DNA of 64,000 nt, from contig NW_027185534.1 of the NCBI RefSeq assembly GCF_040183065.1, positions 62,001 to 126,000 of the forward strand. The letters run 5' to 3'. Below, piece by piece: positions 1 to 11,300 of this stretch. Made by a program: the position numbers and the translations under genes. This stretch comes from Periplaneta americana (taxonomy: Eukaryota > Arthropoda > Insecta > Blattodea > Blattidae). The notes under the pieces are model-generated. The model was not told where the DNA came from. It did no database searches and saw nothing but the letters and a program-made list of their open reading frames with translations. Position 1 is the stretch's first letter, and each line of letters starts with the position of its first letter.

Positions 1-1397
1 TGCAGATTTTATTCATGATTATATAGCTTAATCTCCCAAAAACCAAATTTTAGAGAAAAATTGGTCAGAGTGATAAATGGAAACGAGTGATAAAATGCGA
101 TCTCATTGTGAATGCTAAACCAATTAAGAAAGAATTAGCCCAATCGGTTTGAATTTGTATGTTTTATTAATGTATATAAAAAAAACTCATTTCTAGCTCG
201 AGAAACCACGATTTTTCCACTTTAACGATTTACACTAACAAACTCATATCTTTCTGGACGCGAACATGAGTGTTTGGATAGAAATAGGTGTACGCACACG
301 AATTTGACATTTTTTAAAAGAAACTAGAGAAATCCGATGGGATTTGTAGATTTTATTCATGATTATATAACTTAAAATCTCACAAAAGAAAAAATTTTGA
401 GAAAAATTTTGTATGAGTGGAAATTCGAAACGAGTAACAAAACGCGTTCTCATTGTGAATGTTAAACCCATTCAGAAGGAATTAGCACAATCGTTTGGTA
501 TTTGTAGGTTTTTTAAAGTATGTACAAAAAAACTCATTTCTACCTCGAGAAACGACGATTTTTCCACTTAAACTTTTTACACTAGCAAACGCATATCTTT
601 CTGGACGCGAACATGAATCTTTGGATAGAAATACGTGTGTCCACACGAATTTCACATTTTTTTAAGAAATGAGAGAAATCGGATGTGATTTGTAGATTTT
701 ATTCATAATTACATAGCTTAAAATCTCACTAATAACAAATTTTTTGAGAAACTTTGTATGAGTGGAAATTCGAAACGAGTAATAAAACGCGGTCTCATTG
801 TGAATGTTAAACCCATTCAGAAGGAATTACCACAATGGTTTGGAATTTGTAGGTTTTTCTTATTGCATATACGAAAAAACGCATTTCTAGCTCGAGAAAC
901 GACGGTTTTTACACTTAAGCTATTTACACTAACTAACTCACTTCTTTCTGGACGCGATCATGAATCTTTGGATAGAAATACGTGTGTCCACACGAATTTG
1001 ATATTTTTTTTAAAAATTAGAGAAATCCGATGGGATTTGTAGATTTTATTCATGACTATATAACTTAAAATCTCGTAAAAACCAAATTTTTGAGAAATTT
1101 TGTTTGAGTGCAAAATCGAAACGAGTGATAATATATGGTCTCATTGTGAATGGTAAACCCATTCAGAAGGAATTAGCACAATCGTTTGGAATTTGTATGT
1201 TTTATTAATGTATATACAAAAAAAAGCTCCTTTCTAGCTCGAGAAACGACGATTTTTCCACTTTGACGAATTACACTAACAATCACAACTCATTGTGGAC
1301 GTGAACATTAAACTTTGGATAGAAATACGTGTGTCCACACGAATTTGAAAAAATTTAAAAAACTAGAGACATCGGATGGGATTTGTAGATTTTGTAT
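1..1397. repeat. Satellite array segment, about 346-bp monomers
   Basis: About four tandem monomers. The landmark GGATTTGTAGATTTTATTC recurs near 339, 685, 1032 and 1378, giving periods of 346-347 bp. Each monomer also carries TTCTAGCTCGAGAAACGACG, a CTTTGGATAGAAATACGTG block and a GTGTGTCCACAC dyad. No conserved reading frame spans the monomers. The last monomer is interrupted just after GTAGATTTT, where the Penelope-like insertion begins; that edge is accurate to a few bases. Confidence 0.95.
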
Positions 1398-1463
1398 GAT
1401 TTGAGGCTTTCTCGGCGTTGGTTCGCTAATATGTTTTCGCGGGATATCAGCCGAGTTAAGATT

Positions 1464-1512
1464 TTGGAATGCTCCAAGCTTTCGACTGCTATCTCTGCAG
1501 CCATCTTCAGGG
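1464..1512 (-). other. Hammerhead-like fold in the Penelope 3' region (candidate)
   Basis: On the minus strand, CTGAAGA is followed by a GCTGC/GCAGT stem with a short loop, then CGAAA, then a TTGGA/TCCAA stem. This spacing resembles the CUGAUGA-stem II-GAAA-stem III core of a hammerhead ribozyme, and Penelope-like elements are known to carry such ribozymes in their terminal repeats. The core base that should be U is A here, and the cleavage-site triplet is not clear, so this copy is probably inactive if it is one at all. Confidence 0.3.
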
Positions 1513-1643
1513 AAGTGATGTCCGAACAGAAAGTCGAAAGGTTATATAGATGTGGCTGTCTCAGGTGAAACGGGATTGGTTGGCGGATCGGCCAATCCGG
1601 GGCCGGGAATTGTGATCGCTCGTAAGCTCCGCCCCTCTCGGGA

Positions 1644-2342
1644 TTACTGCGTGAAGTTTGGCGGGCGGCGAGCCCTGTTCCGCCGGTTGGAATCGGTTGC
1701 CGTCCTCGGTCCGTGATCTTCATGACCTTGATTGTAAGAGGGCCTGAGTTGGTCTAAGGCCGGTGTCCATGCCTGACTGAGCTGGAGTCCACTGTCTCTG
1801 TTAAAGTTGTTTTTCTCCAGCTTGATCTCTATGGCCTCCTTGATTGTACGATCCCAGTAGTGGCTTGATTTGTTAATGACCTTGGTGTGGTCAAACAGTA
1901 TTTTATGCTCCTTTTCTATGCTGTGTTGCGCCACTGCAGATTTTTCCGGGTAATACAGCCTCAGGTTCCTCTTATGTTCTTTGATTCTGTCTTCTATTGT
2001 GCGGCCAGTCTGCCCTATGTATACTTCGCCACACTCGCATGGAATCTTGTAAATCCCTGGAGTCCTTAAGCCCTGACTGTCTTTAACCTGACGTAGATGA
2101 CTCCGGATTTTGCTCTGTGGTTTATGGATGGTTTTGATATTAACCTTCTGGAGGATTCTGCTTATTTTGTGTGACACGCTCCCGCAGAATGGAATGAAAG
2201 CTTTCTTTGTCGGTTCTTGCTTGCTGTCTAAGTCTATTGTGTTACATCTCGTGGTAACTTGTTTGAGGGCTTTGCTGATGTCTCTCCGGCTGTAGTTGTT
2301 TTGTTGTAGTGTTCTACGAAGATGGTCCATTTCTGCAGGCAA
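1644..2342 (-). CDS. GIY-YIG endonuclease domain of a Penelope-like element (partial)
   Basis: This is the C-terminal part of a Penelope-like polyprotein. It would nick target DNA to prime reverse transcription. The frame is open for about 232 codons. Residues 96-98 are GIY and 108-110 YIG, followed by TGRTIEDRIKEHKRN, which holds the conserved arginines and histidine. The Cys-x-Cys between GIY and YIG and the later SAVAQH and KEH histidines match the zinc-binding insertion typical of EN+ Penelope elements. An acidic EAIEI helix and an LSQAWTP block follow, so the domain looks complete. There is no real start codon: the frame simply opens at the inversion junction (2342) with residues of the linker before the endonuclease. 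The last 30-40 codons are basic, low-complexity and may be 3' untranslated. No stop or frameshift is visible inside the domain, suggesting a fairly young insertion. Confidence 0.88.
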   Translation of the reverse strand: MPAEMDHLRRTLQQNNYSRRDISKALKQVTTRCNTIDLDSKQEPTKKAFIPFCGSVSHKISRILQKVNIKTIHKPQSKIRSHLRQVKDSQGLRTPGIYKIPCECGEVYIGQTGRTIEDRIKEHKRNLRLYYPEKSAVAQHSIEKEHKILFDHTKVINKSSHYWDRTIKEAIEIKLEKNNFNRDSGLQLSQAWTPALDQLRPSYNQGHEDHGPRTATDSNRRNRARRPPNFTQ

Positions 2343-3161
2343 GTTGTTGATATCGGAAATGACTATGGCGCGAGTATAGTCGTTCTCCAGGCCGACAAAG
2401 GAAACGCTACGGTGGTGTTGGACTCTTCAACGTACCACCAGAAAATTGTTGAACTACTAGCAGACACGACCTACAAGAAACTGACACGTGATCCCACTAA
2501 CAGGATCATAAGAAGAACCACCACGCTGCCGGAATCTTCCTCGCTGCCTGCCGAGGTTATGAAAGTTCTACTACCACACTCGGCCACACCACCTCGGATT
2601 TACGGGCTCCCCAAGATCCACAAACAAGGGCTACCATTACGACCCATTGTTAGCACCATCGGGTCGCCCACATACCACCTGGCCAAGCATCTAACCAACA
2701 TGCTCCAACCCCTGATTGGAACGTGTGAACATCATGTGAAAAACTCTACAGAATTTGTTAGAATTCTGGAGAACATCACAGTGGTCCCATCAGATCTACT
2801 AGTGAGCTTCGATGTAATTTCACTCTTCACAAAGGTTCCGATAAAAGAGGCTCTTGAACTGGTAGCGGAACAATTCCCGGATAATATTCTACAACTTTTC
2901 CGACTGGCCTTGACTACTACTTACTTCACGTACAACAGTGAGTTCTACGAACAAACTGACGGCGTGGCAATGGGCTCCCCGCTGTCACCTGCTATTGCTA
3001 ACTTTTACATGCAGCACTTCGAACACCAGGCCCTAGACTCAGCCACACACAAGCCGAGCCACTTCTTCCGCTACGTAGACGACACCTTCGTGGTCTGGCC
3101 GCACGGACAAGACAAGCTACAAGAGTTCCTACAACATCTCAACAGCATGAACGCGAATATT
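2343..3161 (+). pseudogene. Penelope-like reverse transcriptase, truncated at both ends and inverted
   Basis: This frame encodes the RT domain of the same Penelope-like element, lying opposite to its endonuclease. The open frame starts at an ATG at 2322, but that ATG and the first seven codons are antisense endonuclease sequence, so they are not a genuine start. Numbered from that ATG, LQADKGNATVV is at about 22-32, YGLPKIHK at 94-101 (a Penelope hallmark), LRPIVS at 106-111, the first catalytic Asp in SFDVISLFT at 164, GVAMGSPLSP at 214-223 and the catalytic YVDD at 251-254. The frame stays open to about residue 280 and then runs into satellite, losing the thumb and the linker to the endonuclease. 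The catalytic residues are all present, but the fragment cannot make a full polyprotein. Confidence 0.9.
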
Positions 3162-5302
3162 TTTTTAAGAAACTAGAAAAATCGGATGGGATTTGTAGAT
3201 TTTATTCATGATTATAGAGATGAAAATCTCGCAAAAACCAAATTTTTAGAAAAATTGTGTCTGAGTGGAAAATCGAAACGAGTGATAAAATAGAGTCTCA
3301 TTGTGAATCTTAATCCCATTCAGAAAGAATTAGCACAATCGGTTGGAATTTGTAGGTTTTATTAATGTATATACGAAAAAACGCATTTCTATCTCGAGAA
3401 ACGACGATTTTTCCACTTTCACCATTTAAACTAACGAACTCACCTCTTTCTGGACGCGAACATGTGTCTTTGGAAAGAAATAGGTGTGTCCACACGAATT
3501 TGACATTTTTTAAGGAACTAGATAAATCCGCTGGGATTTGTAGATTTTATTCTTAATTATATAGCTTAAAATCTCGCAAAAAAAAAATAACAAATTTTTG
3601 GAGAAATTTTGTATGAGTGGAAAAGCGAAACGAGTGATAAAATGTGGTCTCATTGTGAATGTTAAACCCATTCGGAAGGAATTAGCACAATCGTTTGCAA
3701 TTTGTAGGCTTTATTAATTAATAAACAAAAAAACTCATTTCTAGCTCGAGAAATGACGATTTTTTAACTTCAACGAATTACAGTAACAAATACAACTCTT
3801 TGTGGACATGAACATCTATCTTTGAATAGAAATACGTGTGTTCACACGAATTTGAAAAAAATTTTAAGAAACTAGAGACATCGGATAGGATTTGTAGATT
3901 TTATTCATGATTATAGAGCTGAAATTCTCGCAAAAAACAAATTTTTAGAGAATTATTGTCTGAGTGGAAAATATAAACGAGTGATAAAAAGCGATCTCAT
4001 TGAGAAAGTTAAACCCATTCGGAAGGAATTAGCACAATCGTTTGGAATTTGTAGGTTTTATTAATGTATATACAAAAAAATCATTTCAAGCTCTAGAAAT
4101 GACGATTTTTCCACTTTAATCAATTACACCAACAAACACATCTCTTTGTGGACAAGAAAATCAATCTTTGGATAGAAATACGTGTGTCCATACAAATTTG
4201 AAAAAATTGTAACAAACTAGAAAAATCCGAAGGGATTTGTAGATTTTATTCATGATTATAGAGCTGAAATTCTCGCAAAAACCAAATATTTAGAAAAATT
4301 TTATCTGAATGTAAAATCGAAACGAGTGATAAAATGTGGATTCATTGTGAATGTTAAACCCGTTCAGAAGGAATTAGCACAATCGTTTGGAATTTGTAGG
4401 TTTTATGAATGTATATACAAAAAAACTCATTTCTAGCTCGAGAAACGACGATTTTTCAACTTTAACTAATTACACTAACAAACACATCTCTTTCTGGACG
4501 GGAACATCAATCTTTGAATAGAAATACGTGTGTCCACATGAATTTGACATTTTTTAAATTACTAGAGAAATCGGATGGGATTTGCAGATTTTATTCATGA
4601 TTATATATCTTAAAATCTCGCAAAAACCAAATTTTTAGAGAAAATTTGTCTGAGTGATAAATCGAAACTAGTGATAAAATGCGATCTCATTGTGAATGTT
4701 AAACCAATTAAGAAAGAATTAGCACAATGGGTTGGAATTTGTATGTTTTATTAATGTATATAAGAAAAAACTCATTTCTAGCTCGAGAAACGACGATTTT
4801 TCCACTTTAACGATTTACACTAACAAACTCATATCTTTCTGTACGCGAACATGAGTGTTTGGCTAGAAATAGGTGTGCGCACACGAATTTGACATTTTTT
4901 AAGTAACTAGAGAAAGCCGATCGGGATTTGTAGATTTTATTCATGATTATATAGCTTAAAATCTCGGAAAAGAAAAATTTTTAGAGAAATTTTGTATAAG
5001 TGGAAATTCTAAACGAGTAGTAAAACGCGGTCTCATTGTGAATGTTAAACCCATTCAGATGGAATTAGCACAATCGTTTGGAATTTGTAGGTTTTTTAAA
5101 GTATGTACAAAAAACTCATTTCTACCTCGAGAAATGTCGATTTTTCCACTTTAACGATTTACACTAACAAACGCATATCTTTCTGGACGCGAACATGAAT
5201 CTTTGGATAGAAATACGTGTGTCCACACGAATTTCACATTTTTTTTAAGAAACGAGAGAAATCGGATGGGATTTGTAGATTTTATTCATAATTACATAGC
5301 TT
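3161..5302. repeat. Satellite array segment
   Basis: About six monomers of the same family, in the same direction as those before the Penelope-like insertion. The sequence ends inside ATTACATAGCTT, where the LINE begins, and the next half of that monomer (TTAAAATCTCAC) continues at 8349. No gene seen. Confidence 0.95.
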
Positions 5303-5530
5303 TTTTTTCCGGTTTAATTATCACCATGCCCCATTACGCGTAATCATATTACGTGGTTTATTGAAACTTGTTTATAAATTTTGTGTTCATAGGTTTCCCA
5401 TTGTCTTTTGCTTCACTGTTTCGTGGTTTTGTTGATATTCATTATTGTGTTGTATTATTTAATGTTATTCACTGTTGAATGTTTTCTATCACTATCACTA
5501 TTTTTGAGTTAATTATACTTGTTCTATTTG

Positions 5531-5533
<3 letters not shown>

Positions 5534-5568
<35 letters not shown>
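5534..5568. repeat. (TA)n microsatellite in the LINE 3' UTR
   Basis: About 17 uninterrupted TA units. It lies in the roughly 500-bp non-coding 3' part of the LINE, between the poly(A) remnant and the ORF2 stop. The rest of that stretch is AT-rich, with repeated CACTATCA-like words, and I see no gene in it. Confidence 0.95.
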
Positions 5569-5572
<4 letters not shown>

Positions 5573-5818
5573 TTTTGGTAATTGGATCTTCACTATCACT
5601 CTCTTTCACTTAATGAAACTAATATCTTCACTATCATTCTCTTTCACTTATTGAAACTATTTCTATTTACACTATTTACATATATACACTTTAAGTAATT
5701 ATAACTATAGTGTTTATAATATATTGCTAATTGAGTGTGTTTACGCATGTTACGAAACTGAGACATATATTTACAATTGTTCAAAGTTTGTAGCTTTAAT
5801 ATAGTGCACAAATGACCT

Positions 5819-8347
5819 CTAATGCTGTTTTATGATGTCCCTATAATTTATTGGCCAATTTCTTCCACTCCTTGTTGCTTCCTTGAAGACAGTGCGCTGT
5901 TGGTTCAAGATTTGGCAATCCCACAGAAGATGATCGACTGTTTGGTCAGCTGCTCCGCAAGGACATCCTGGGTTTTCCGAAATTCTGAATCTATAGTAAT
6001 AATATCTGAGTTTCCCATGACCAGTTAGTATTGATGTAAGGTTTGGTGTAGCTGGTATATTGATTTTCATCCTATCCGTCACTGAAGGAAAAAATCTCTT
6101 CGTTAGTGCTCCTTTTGTTGTGTTTGACCACATCCTTTGCCATTTTTCAGTGCTTTTCTTTTTCCCTGCGTCTATTATTGTACTCTTAGGTATTTTATTG
6201 TAGATTACTGGTATGTGATCTTCTTCTGTTGCTTGCTTAGCTAATTTATCAGCTATTTCATTTCAATGGATGCCAACATGTGCTTTTATCCATTTAAAGT
6301 TAATCTTCCAATGCTGACTAAAGAGGATTTTAAGATTTTGCCTAATTTGCTCTATTATGTATCCATGTTTGTCGTTGTTCCTCAGTAAATCTATTGTGAC
6401 TTTGCTGTCTGTGTAAATTGCCACTGTTCGTTCAATATTTGGTATGTCCATTTCCGTTATTATCTTTAGAGCTTGTAGGATTGCTATCTGTTCCGCTTAA
6501 TTATTTGAGCATTTATTGTTTAGCCTGAATTTTTGTTGTTGGACTACTGTTTTGTTTCTAAATATGACTGCTGCTGCTCCTAATTTTCCATTAATTTTGC
6601 TGCCATCTGTGAACACTTCTATTTCGTATTGTTCATTTGTAGCTTCACAGATCTCTATTATTTCTGCAGGATGCATCCACTGTGTTGTATCTACTGGTTC
6701 GTCGTACTCCTGTAGCAATCCGTGTGTGGCCTTATATATGTTTATCTTCTCTTCTATTATAATCTTTATTGGCTCGACTCCAGCTATGATACAAGATGCA
6801 TCGTAAGATAGGGTCCTGTATGCTTTCGCCATTTTGATGTTGATTAGTCTTTGGACCCTTTGGTATTTCTTGATGTTATTTCCTTTTGTTAGTGCCTTCT
6901 CCCAGACGGGTGCTCCGTACACTAACACAGGAATGATAGCACCTCGATAGATAGTTTTGAGGGCTTCGTGTCCTAGTCCCCACTGGAGTCTTGCAGATTT
7001 TGTAAGTTGGTGGATTAGGCCTGTGCACTTTTGCGAGACATATTCTATATGTCGATCAAAGGTCAGTCTACTATCCAGAAATATTCCTAAATATTTCATG
7101 GTTTTAACCTATTCTAGTGGTTGATGATTCATGTAGATTCTAACTTTTGCATTATTTCCAATTCTTCTTCTTGTTACCAATAGGACCTTGGATTTCTCGC
7201 TGTTGAAGTGTATTTTGTAGCTTTTTGCCCAATTTTCTATTTTCTTTAGGTCTTGATTAGCAAAGTTTTCAGCTTCTGCTATACTTTGTCCTTTTGTAAG
7301 GGTGACTAAGTCGTCTGCAAATGCAATTACTTTGGTTTTATCCGTGAATTTCAGGTTTAATAACGAATTATATAATACATTCCAAAAACCTGGACCGCAG
7401 CAAGAACCTTGTGGGCATCCTTTGTTCAGCTCTTTCTCTATTTTATAGGTGTTGAGCCTTAAACTTGCTTTCCTTTGAGAGAAGTAGTTTCGTGACAAGC
7501 GATAAAGATTCCTAGGGCATTGTAGCTCCCTTAAGTTAGCCATAATGCCGGGCCACCACGCTGCGTCGAACGCTCTTTTGACATCTAAACTTACTACAAT
7601 AGTGAAGTTCATTAGGGTATTTTCTTCTATGGTCTCTTTAACAGCCATCGCTGCATCTATCGTGCTTTTCTGAGGAGTAAATCCCTATTGGTTTGTGTTG
7701 AACTTCTTTTTGGTATTGATGTGGTGGAGTATCCTATCAATCATTAGCTTTTCTAGGACCTTTCCTCTTATATTCAGTAAGCTGATAGGCCTAAATTTTG
7801 AAGCATCTTTACTGTCTTCTTTCCCAGGTTTGGCAATAGGAATGATTACGGAAGTTTTCCATATTCTTGGAAAAAGTCCCATACTTAGACACTCGTTATA
7901 CATTTTTGTTGTAAATTTAGGAAAGTGTCTGAATGCGCGGAAAAGTATCTCGCATGTCAGGCCATCTTCTCCCGGTGCTTTTTTAGGATCAAACTTCTTC
8001 AATACTAGAATTATTTCTTCCTGTGTGAATTCTCCGTCATCTTCTGTATTTATTTCTTCATTCATCAATTCTTGAATTTCCCTCTGTTGTTTATTATCGG
8101 TCAGTGGGTCGTCATCTGGAGTGAAGTGATGAATCATGAGGTTTATTGTACTTGCAGTATCAGCAGTGAAAGTTCCATCTGGCTTCAGGAGTGTAGTTAG
8201 GCTAGTTGGGCTTCTCAGTTTCCCTGCTGCTATTTTGTATATGGCGTTCCATGGATTGGACTCTTCAGTTAGAGTGCAGTACTTCTTCCAGGAGGAGAGT
8301 TTTTCGTAGTGTAGTTTCATCTCGTATATTCTCTTTCCGTCTAAGTA
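5819..8347 (-). pseudogene. LINE ORF2: reverse transcriptase, RNase H and Cys/His tail, four stops
   Basis: One frame runs the whole length from 8347 to the terminal TAG at 5819, with no frameshift. In order it has the RT finger region (KKAPGEDGLTCEIL, IPIAKPGKE, FRPISLLNIRGKVLEKLM), the palm with SLDVKRAFDAAW, GCPQGSCCGPGFWN and the catalytic FADD at about 7310-7321, then YLGIFLDSRLTFDRHI. RNase H follows, with EVFTDGSK and a later YTDSK and WIKAHVGIH block, and the end has a CPCG..H..C cluster typical of this class. Four in-frame stops break it: TAG at 7685-7687 (in the NQ-x-GF motif), TAG at 7109-7111, TAA near 6497 and TGA near 6263 (in HVGIH-x-NE). Each is explained by a single base change. 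The active-site residues survive, so decay is recent and point-like. Confidence 0.9.
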
Positions 8348-8348
8348 T

Positions 8349-11300
8349 TTAAAATCTCACAAATAACAAATTATTTGAGAAACTTTGTATGAGTGGAAAT
8401 TCGAAACGAATAATAAAACGCGGTCTCATTGTGAATGTTAAACCCATTCAGAAGGAATTACCACAATGGTTTGGAATTTGTAGGTTTTTTTAAATGCATA
8501 TACGAAAAAACGCATTTCAAGCTCGAGAAACGACGGTTTTTCCACTTTAACAATTTACACTAACAAACTCATTTCTTTCTGGACGCGATCATGAATCTTT
8601 GGATAGAAATACGTGTGTCCACACGAAATTGACATTTTTTTTTTTTAACTAGAGAAATCCGATGGGATTTGTAGATTTTATTCCTGATTATATAACTTAA
8701 AATCTCGTAAAAACCAAATTTTTGAGAAATTTTGTTTGAGTGGAAAATCGAAACGAGTGATAATATATGGTCTCATTGTGAATGGTAAACCCATTCAGAA
8801 GGAATTAGCACAATCGTTTGGAATTTGTAGGTTTTATTAATGTATATACAAAAAAACGCATTTCTAACTAGAGAAACGACGATTTTTTCACTTTAACTAT
8901 TTACACTAACAAACTCACCTCTTTCTGTAAGCGAACATGAATCTTTGGATAGATATAAGTGTGTCCACAAGAATTTGACATTTTTTTTAAGAAACGAGAG
9001 AAATCCGATGGGATTTGTAGATTTTATTCATGATTTTATAACTTAAAATTTCCTAAAATCAAAATATTTTGTGAAATTTTGTCTGAGTGGAAAATCGAAA
9101 CGAGTGATGAAATGCGGTCTCATTGTGAATGTTAAGCCCATTCGGAAGGAATTAGCACAATCGGTTGGAATTTGTAGGTTTTATTAATGTATATACAAAA
9201 AAAACGCATTTCTAGCTCGAGAAACGACGATTTTTCCACTTTAACGATTTACACTAACAAACAAAGCTCTTTCTGGATGCGAACATCAATCTATGGATAG
9301 AAATACGTGTGTCCACGAGAATTTGATATTTTTTTCAGAAACTAGAGAAATCGGATGAGATTGTAGATTTTATTCTTGATTATATAGCTTAAAATCTCGC
9401 AAAAACCAAATTTTTAGACATATTTTGTCTGAGTGGATAATCGAAACAAGTGATAAAATGCGATCTCATTGTGAATGTTAAACCCATTTAGAAAGATTTA
9501 TCACAATCGGTTTTAATTTGTAGGTTTTATTAATGTATATAAGAAAAAACGCATTTCTAGCTCGAGAAACGACGATTTTTCCACTTTAACGTTTTACACT
9601 AACAAACTTATATCTTTCTGGACGCGAACATGAATCCTTGGATAGAAATAGGTGTTCCCACACGAATTTGACACTTTTTAGAGATATTAGGAGAAATCCG
9701 CTGGGATTTGTAGATTTTATTCTTGATTATACAGCTTAAAAACTCGCAAAAAAAAAACAAATATTTGGAGAAATTTTGTATGAGTGAAAAAAAAAACGAG
9801 TGATAAAATGTGGTCTCATTGTGAATGTTAATCCCATTCTGCAGGAATTAGCACAATCGTTTGGAATTTGTAAGTTTTATTAATTTACATACAAAAAATC
9901 GCATTTCTAGCTCGAGAAACGACGATATTTCTACTTTAACTATTTACACTAACAAACTCATATCTATCTGAACGCGATCAGGAAACTTTGGATATGAATA
10001 CGTGTGTCCACACGAATTTGACCTTTTTTTGAGAAACTAGAGAAATCCGATGGGATATGTAGTTTTTATTTATGATTACATAGCTTAAAATCTCGCAAAA
10101 AAAAAAAAACAAAAAACAAAATTTTAGAGAAATTTTGTATGAGTGGAAAATCGAAACGAGTGATAAAATGTGGTCTCTTTGTGAATGTTAAACCCATTCA
10201 GAAAGAATTAGGACAATCGTTTGGAATTTGTAGGTTTTATTAATGTATGTACAAAAAAACTCATTTCCAGCTCGAGAAACGACGATTTTTCCACTTTAAC
10301 GAATTACACTAACAAACACACCTCTTTCTGGAAGTGAACATCAATCTTTGCATAGAAATACGTGTTTCCACATGAATTTGAGATTATTTTAAGAAACTAA
10401 AGAAATCGGATGGGATTTGTACTTTTATTTCATGATTACATAGCTGAAAATCTTGCAAAAACCAAATTTTTTGAGAAATTTTGTCTGAGTGGAAAATATA
10501 AACTAGTGTCAAAAAGCGGTCTCATTGAGAATGTTAAACCCATTCAGAAGGAATTAGCACTATCGTTTGGAATGTGTATGTTTTATTAATGTTTATACAA
10601 AACAATCCTTTCTAGCTCGAGAAACGATGATTTTTCCACTTTACCGAATTACACTAACAAACACAACTCTTTGTATACGTGAACATCAATCTTTGGATAG
10701 AAATACGTGTGTCCACACGAATTTGAAAAAATTTTATGCAACTAGAGAAATCGGATGTGATTTGTAGGTTTTATTCTTGATTACAGAGATGAAAATCTCG
10801 CAAAAACCAAATTTTTAGAAAAATTTTTTCTGAGTGGAAAATCGAAACGTGTGATAAAATGGAGTCTCATTGTGAATCTTAATCCCATTCAGAAAGAATT
10901 AGCACAATCGGTTGGAATTTGTAGGTTTTATTAATGTGTATACGAAAAAACGCATTTCTAGCTCGAGATACGACGATTTTTCCACTTTCACCATTTGAAG
11001 TAACGAACTCACCTTTTTCTGGACGCGAACATGTATCTTTGGATAGAAATAGGTGTGTCCACACGAATTTGACATTTTTTTAAGAAACTAGATAAATCCG
11101 CTGGGATTTGTAGATTTTATTCTTAATTATATAGCTTGAAATCTCGCAAAAAAAAAAAATTTTTTGGACAAATTTTGTATGAGTGGAAAAGCGAAACCAG
11201 TGATAAAATGTGGTCTCATTGTGAATGTTAAACCCGTTCGGAAGGAATTAGCACAATCGTTTGCAATTTGTAGGCTTTATTAATGTATAAACAAAAAAAA

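Larger units (their letters stand above)
1398..3160 (-). mobile_element. Penelope-like retroelement (EN+), 5' half inverted
   Basis: This is a Penelope-like element whose two coding parts face opposite ways. The GIY-YIG endonuclease and 3' tail run on the minus strand (3' end near 1398), while the reverse-transcriptase part lies on the plus strand from about 2343 to 3160. In intact family members RT and endonuclease are in one frame and one direction. Here the segment between the RT palm/thumb and the linker before the endonuclease is missing, and the RT is also cut at its N terminus. An inverted 5' piece joined to a sense 3' piece with a gap at the switch point is the structure expected from twin priming. 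Satellite resumes in phase on the right with about 40 bp similar to the left flank, which may be an imperfect target duplication. Confidence 0.9.
5303..8348 (-). mobile_element. 5'-truncated non-LTR retrotransposon (R1/I-like LINE with RNase H)
   Basis: A minus-strand LINE of about 3.05 kb. Its 3' end is on the left and starts with a run of T, the complement of a short poly(A) tail. It then has about 500 bp of 3' untranslated sequence, including a TA microsatellite, and then ORF2. The 5' end is cut within ORF2, just before the RT domain, so ORF1 and the apurinic endonuclease are absent. The flanks join as CATAGCTT/AAAATCTC, an intact monomer, with at most TT shared, so there is no clear target duplication. 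A TT/AA cut on the strand that primes the tail fits a LINE nick. The RT motifs look R1-like; RNase H plus a terminal Cys/His cluster is also seen in I and LOA types, so the clade is uncertain. Confidence 0.88.

Noticed and set aside
1887-2295. Two open frames on the plus strand opposite the GIY-YIG domain
   Set aside because: They are antisense shadows of the endonuclease frame, with hydrophobic low-complexity translation.
6516-8075. Plus-strand open frames opposite LINE ORF2
   Set aside because: They are antisense shadows of the RT and RNase H coding sequence.
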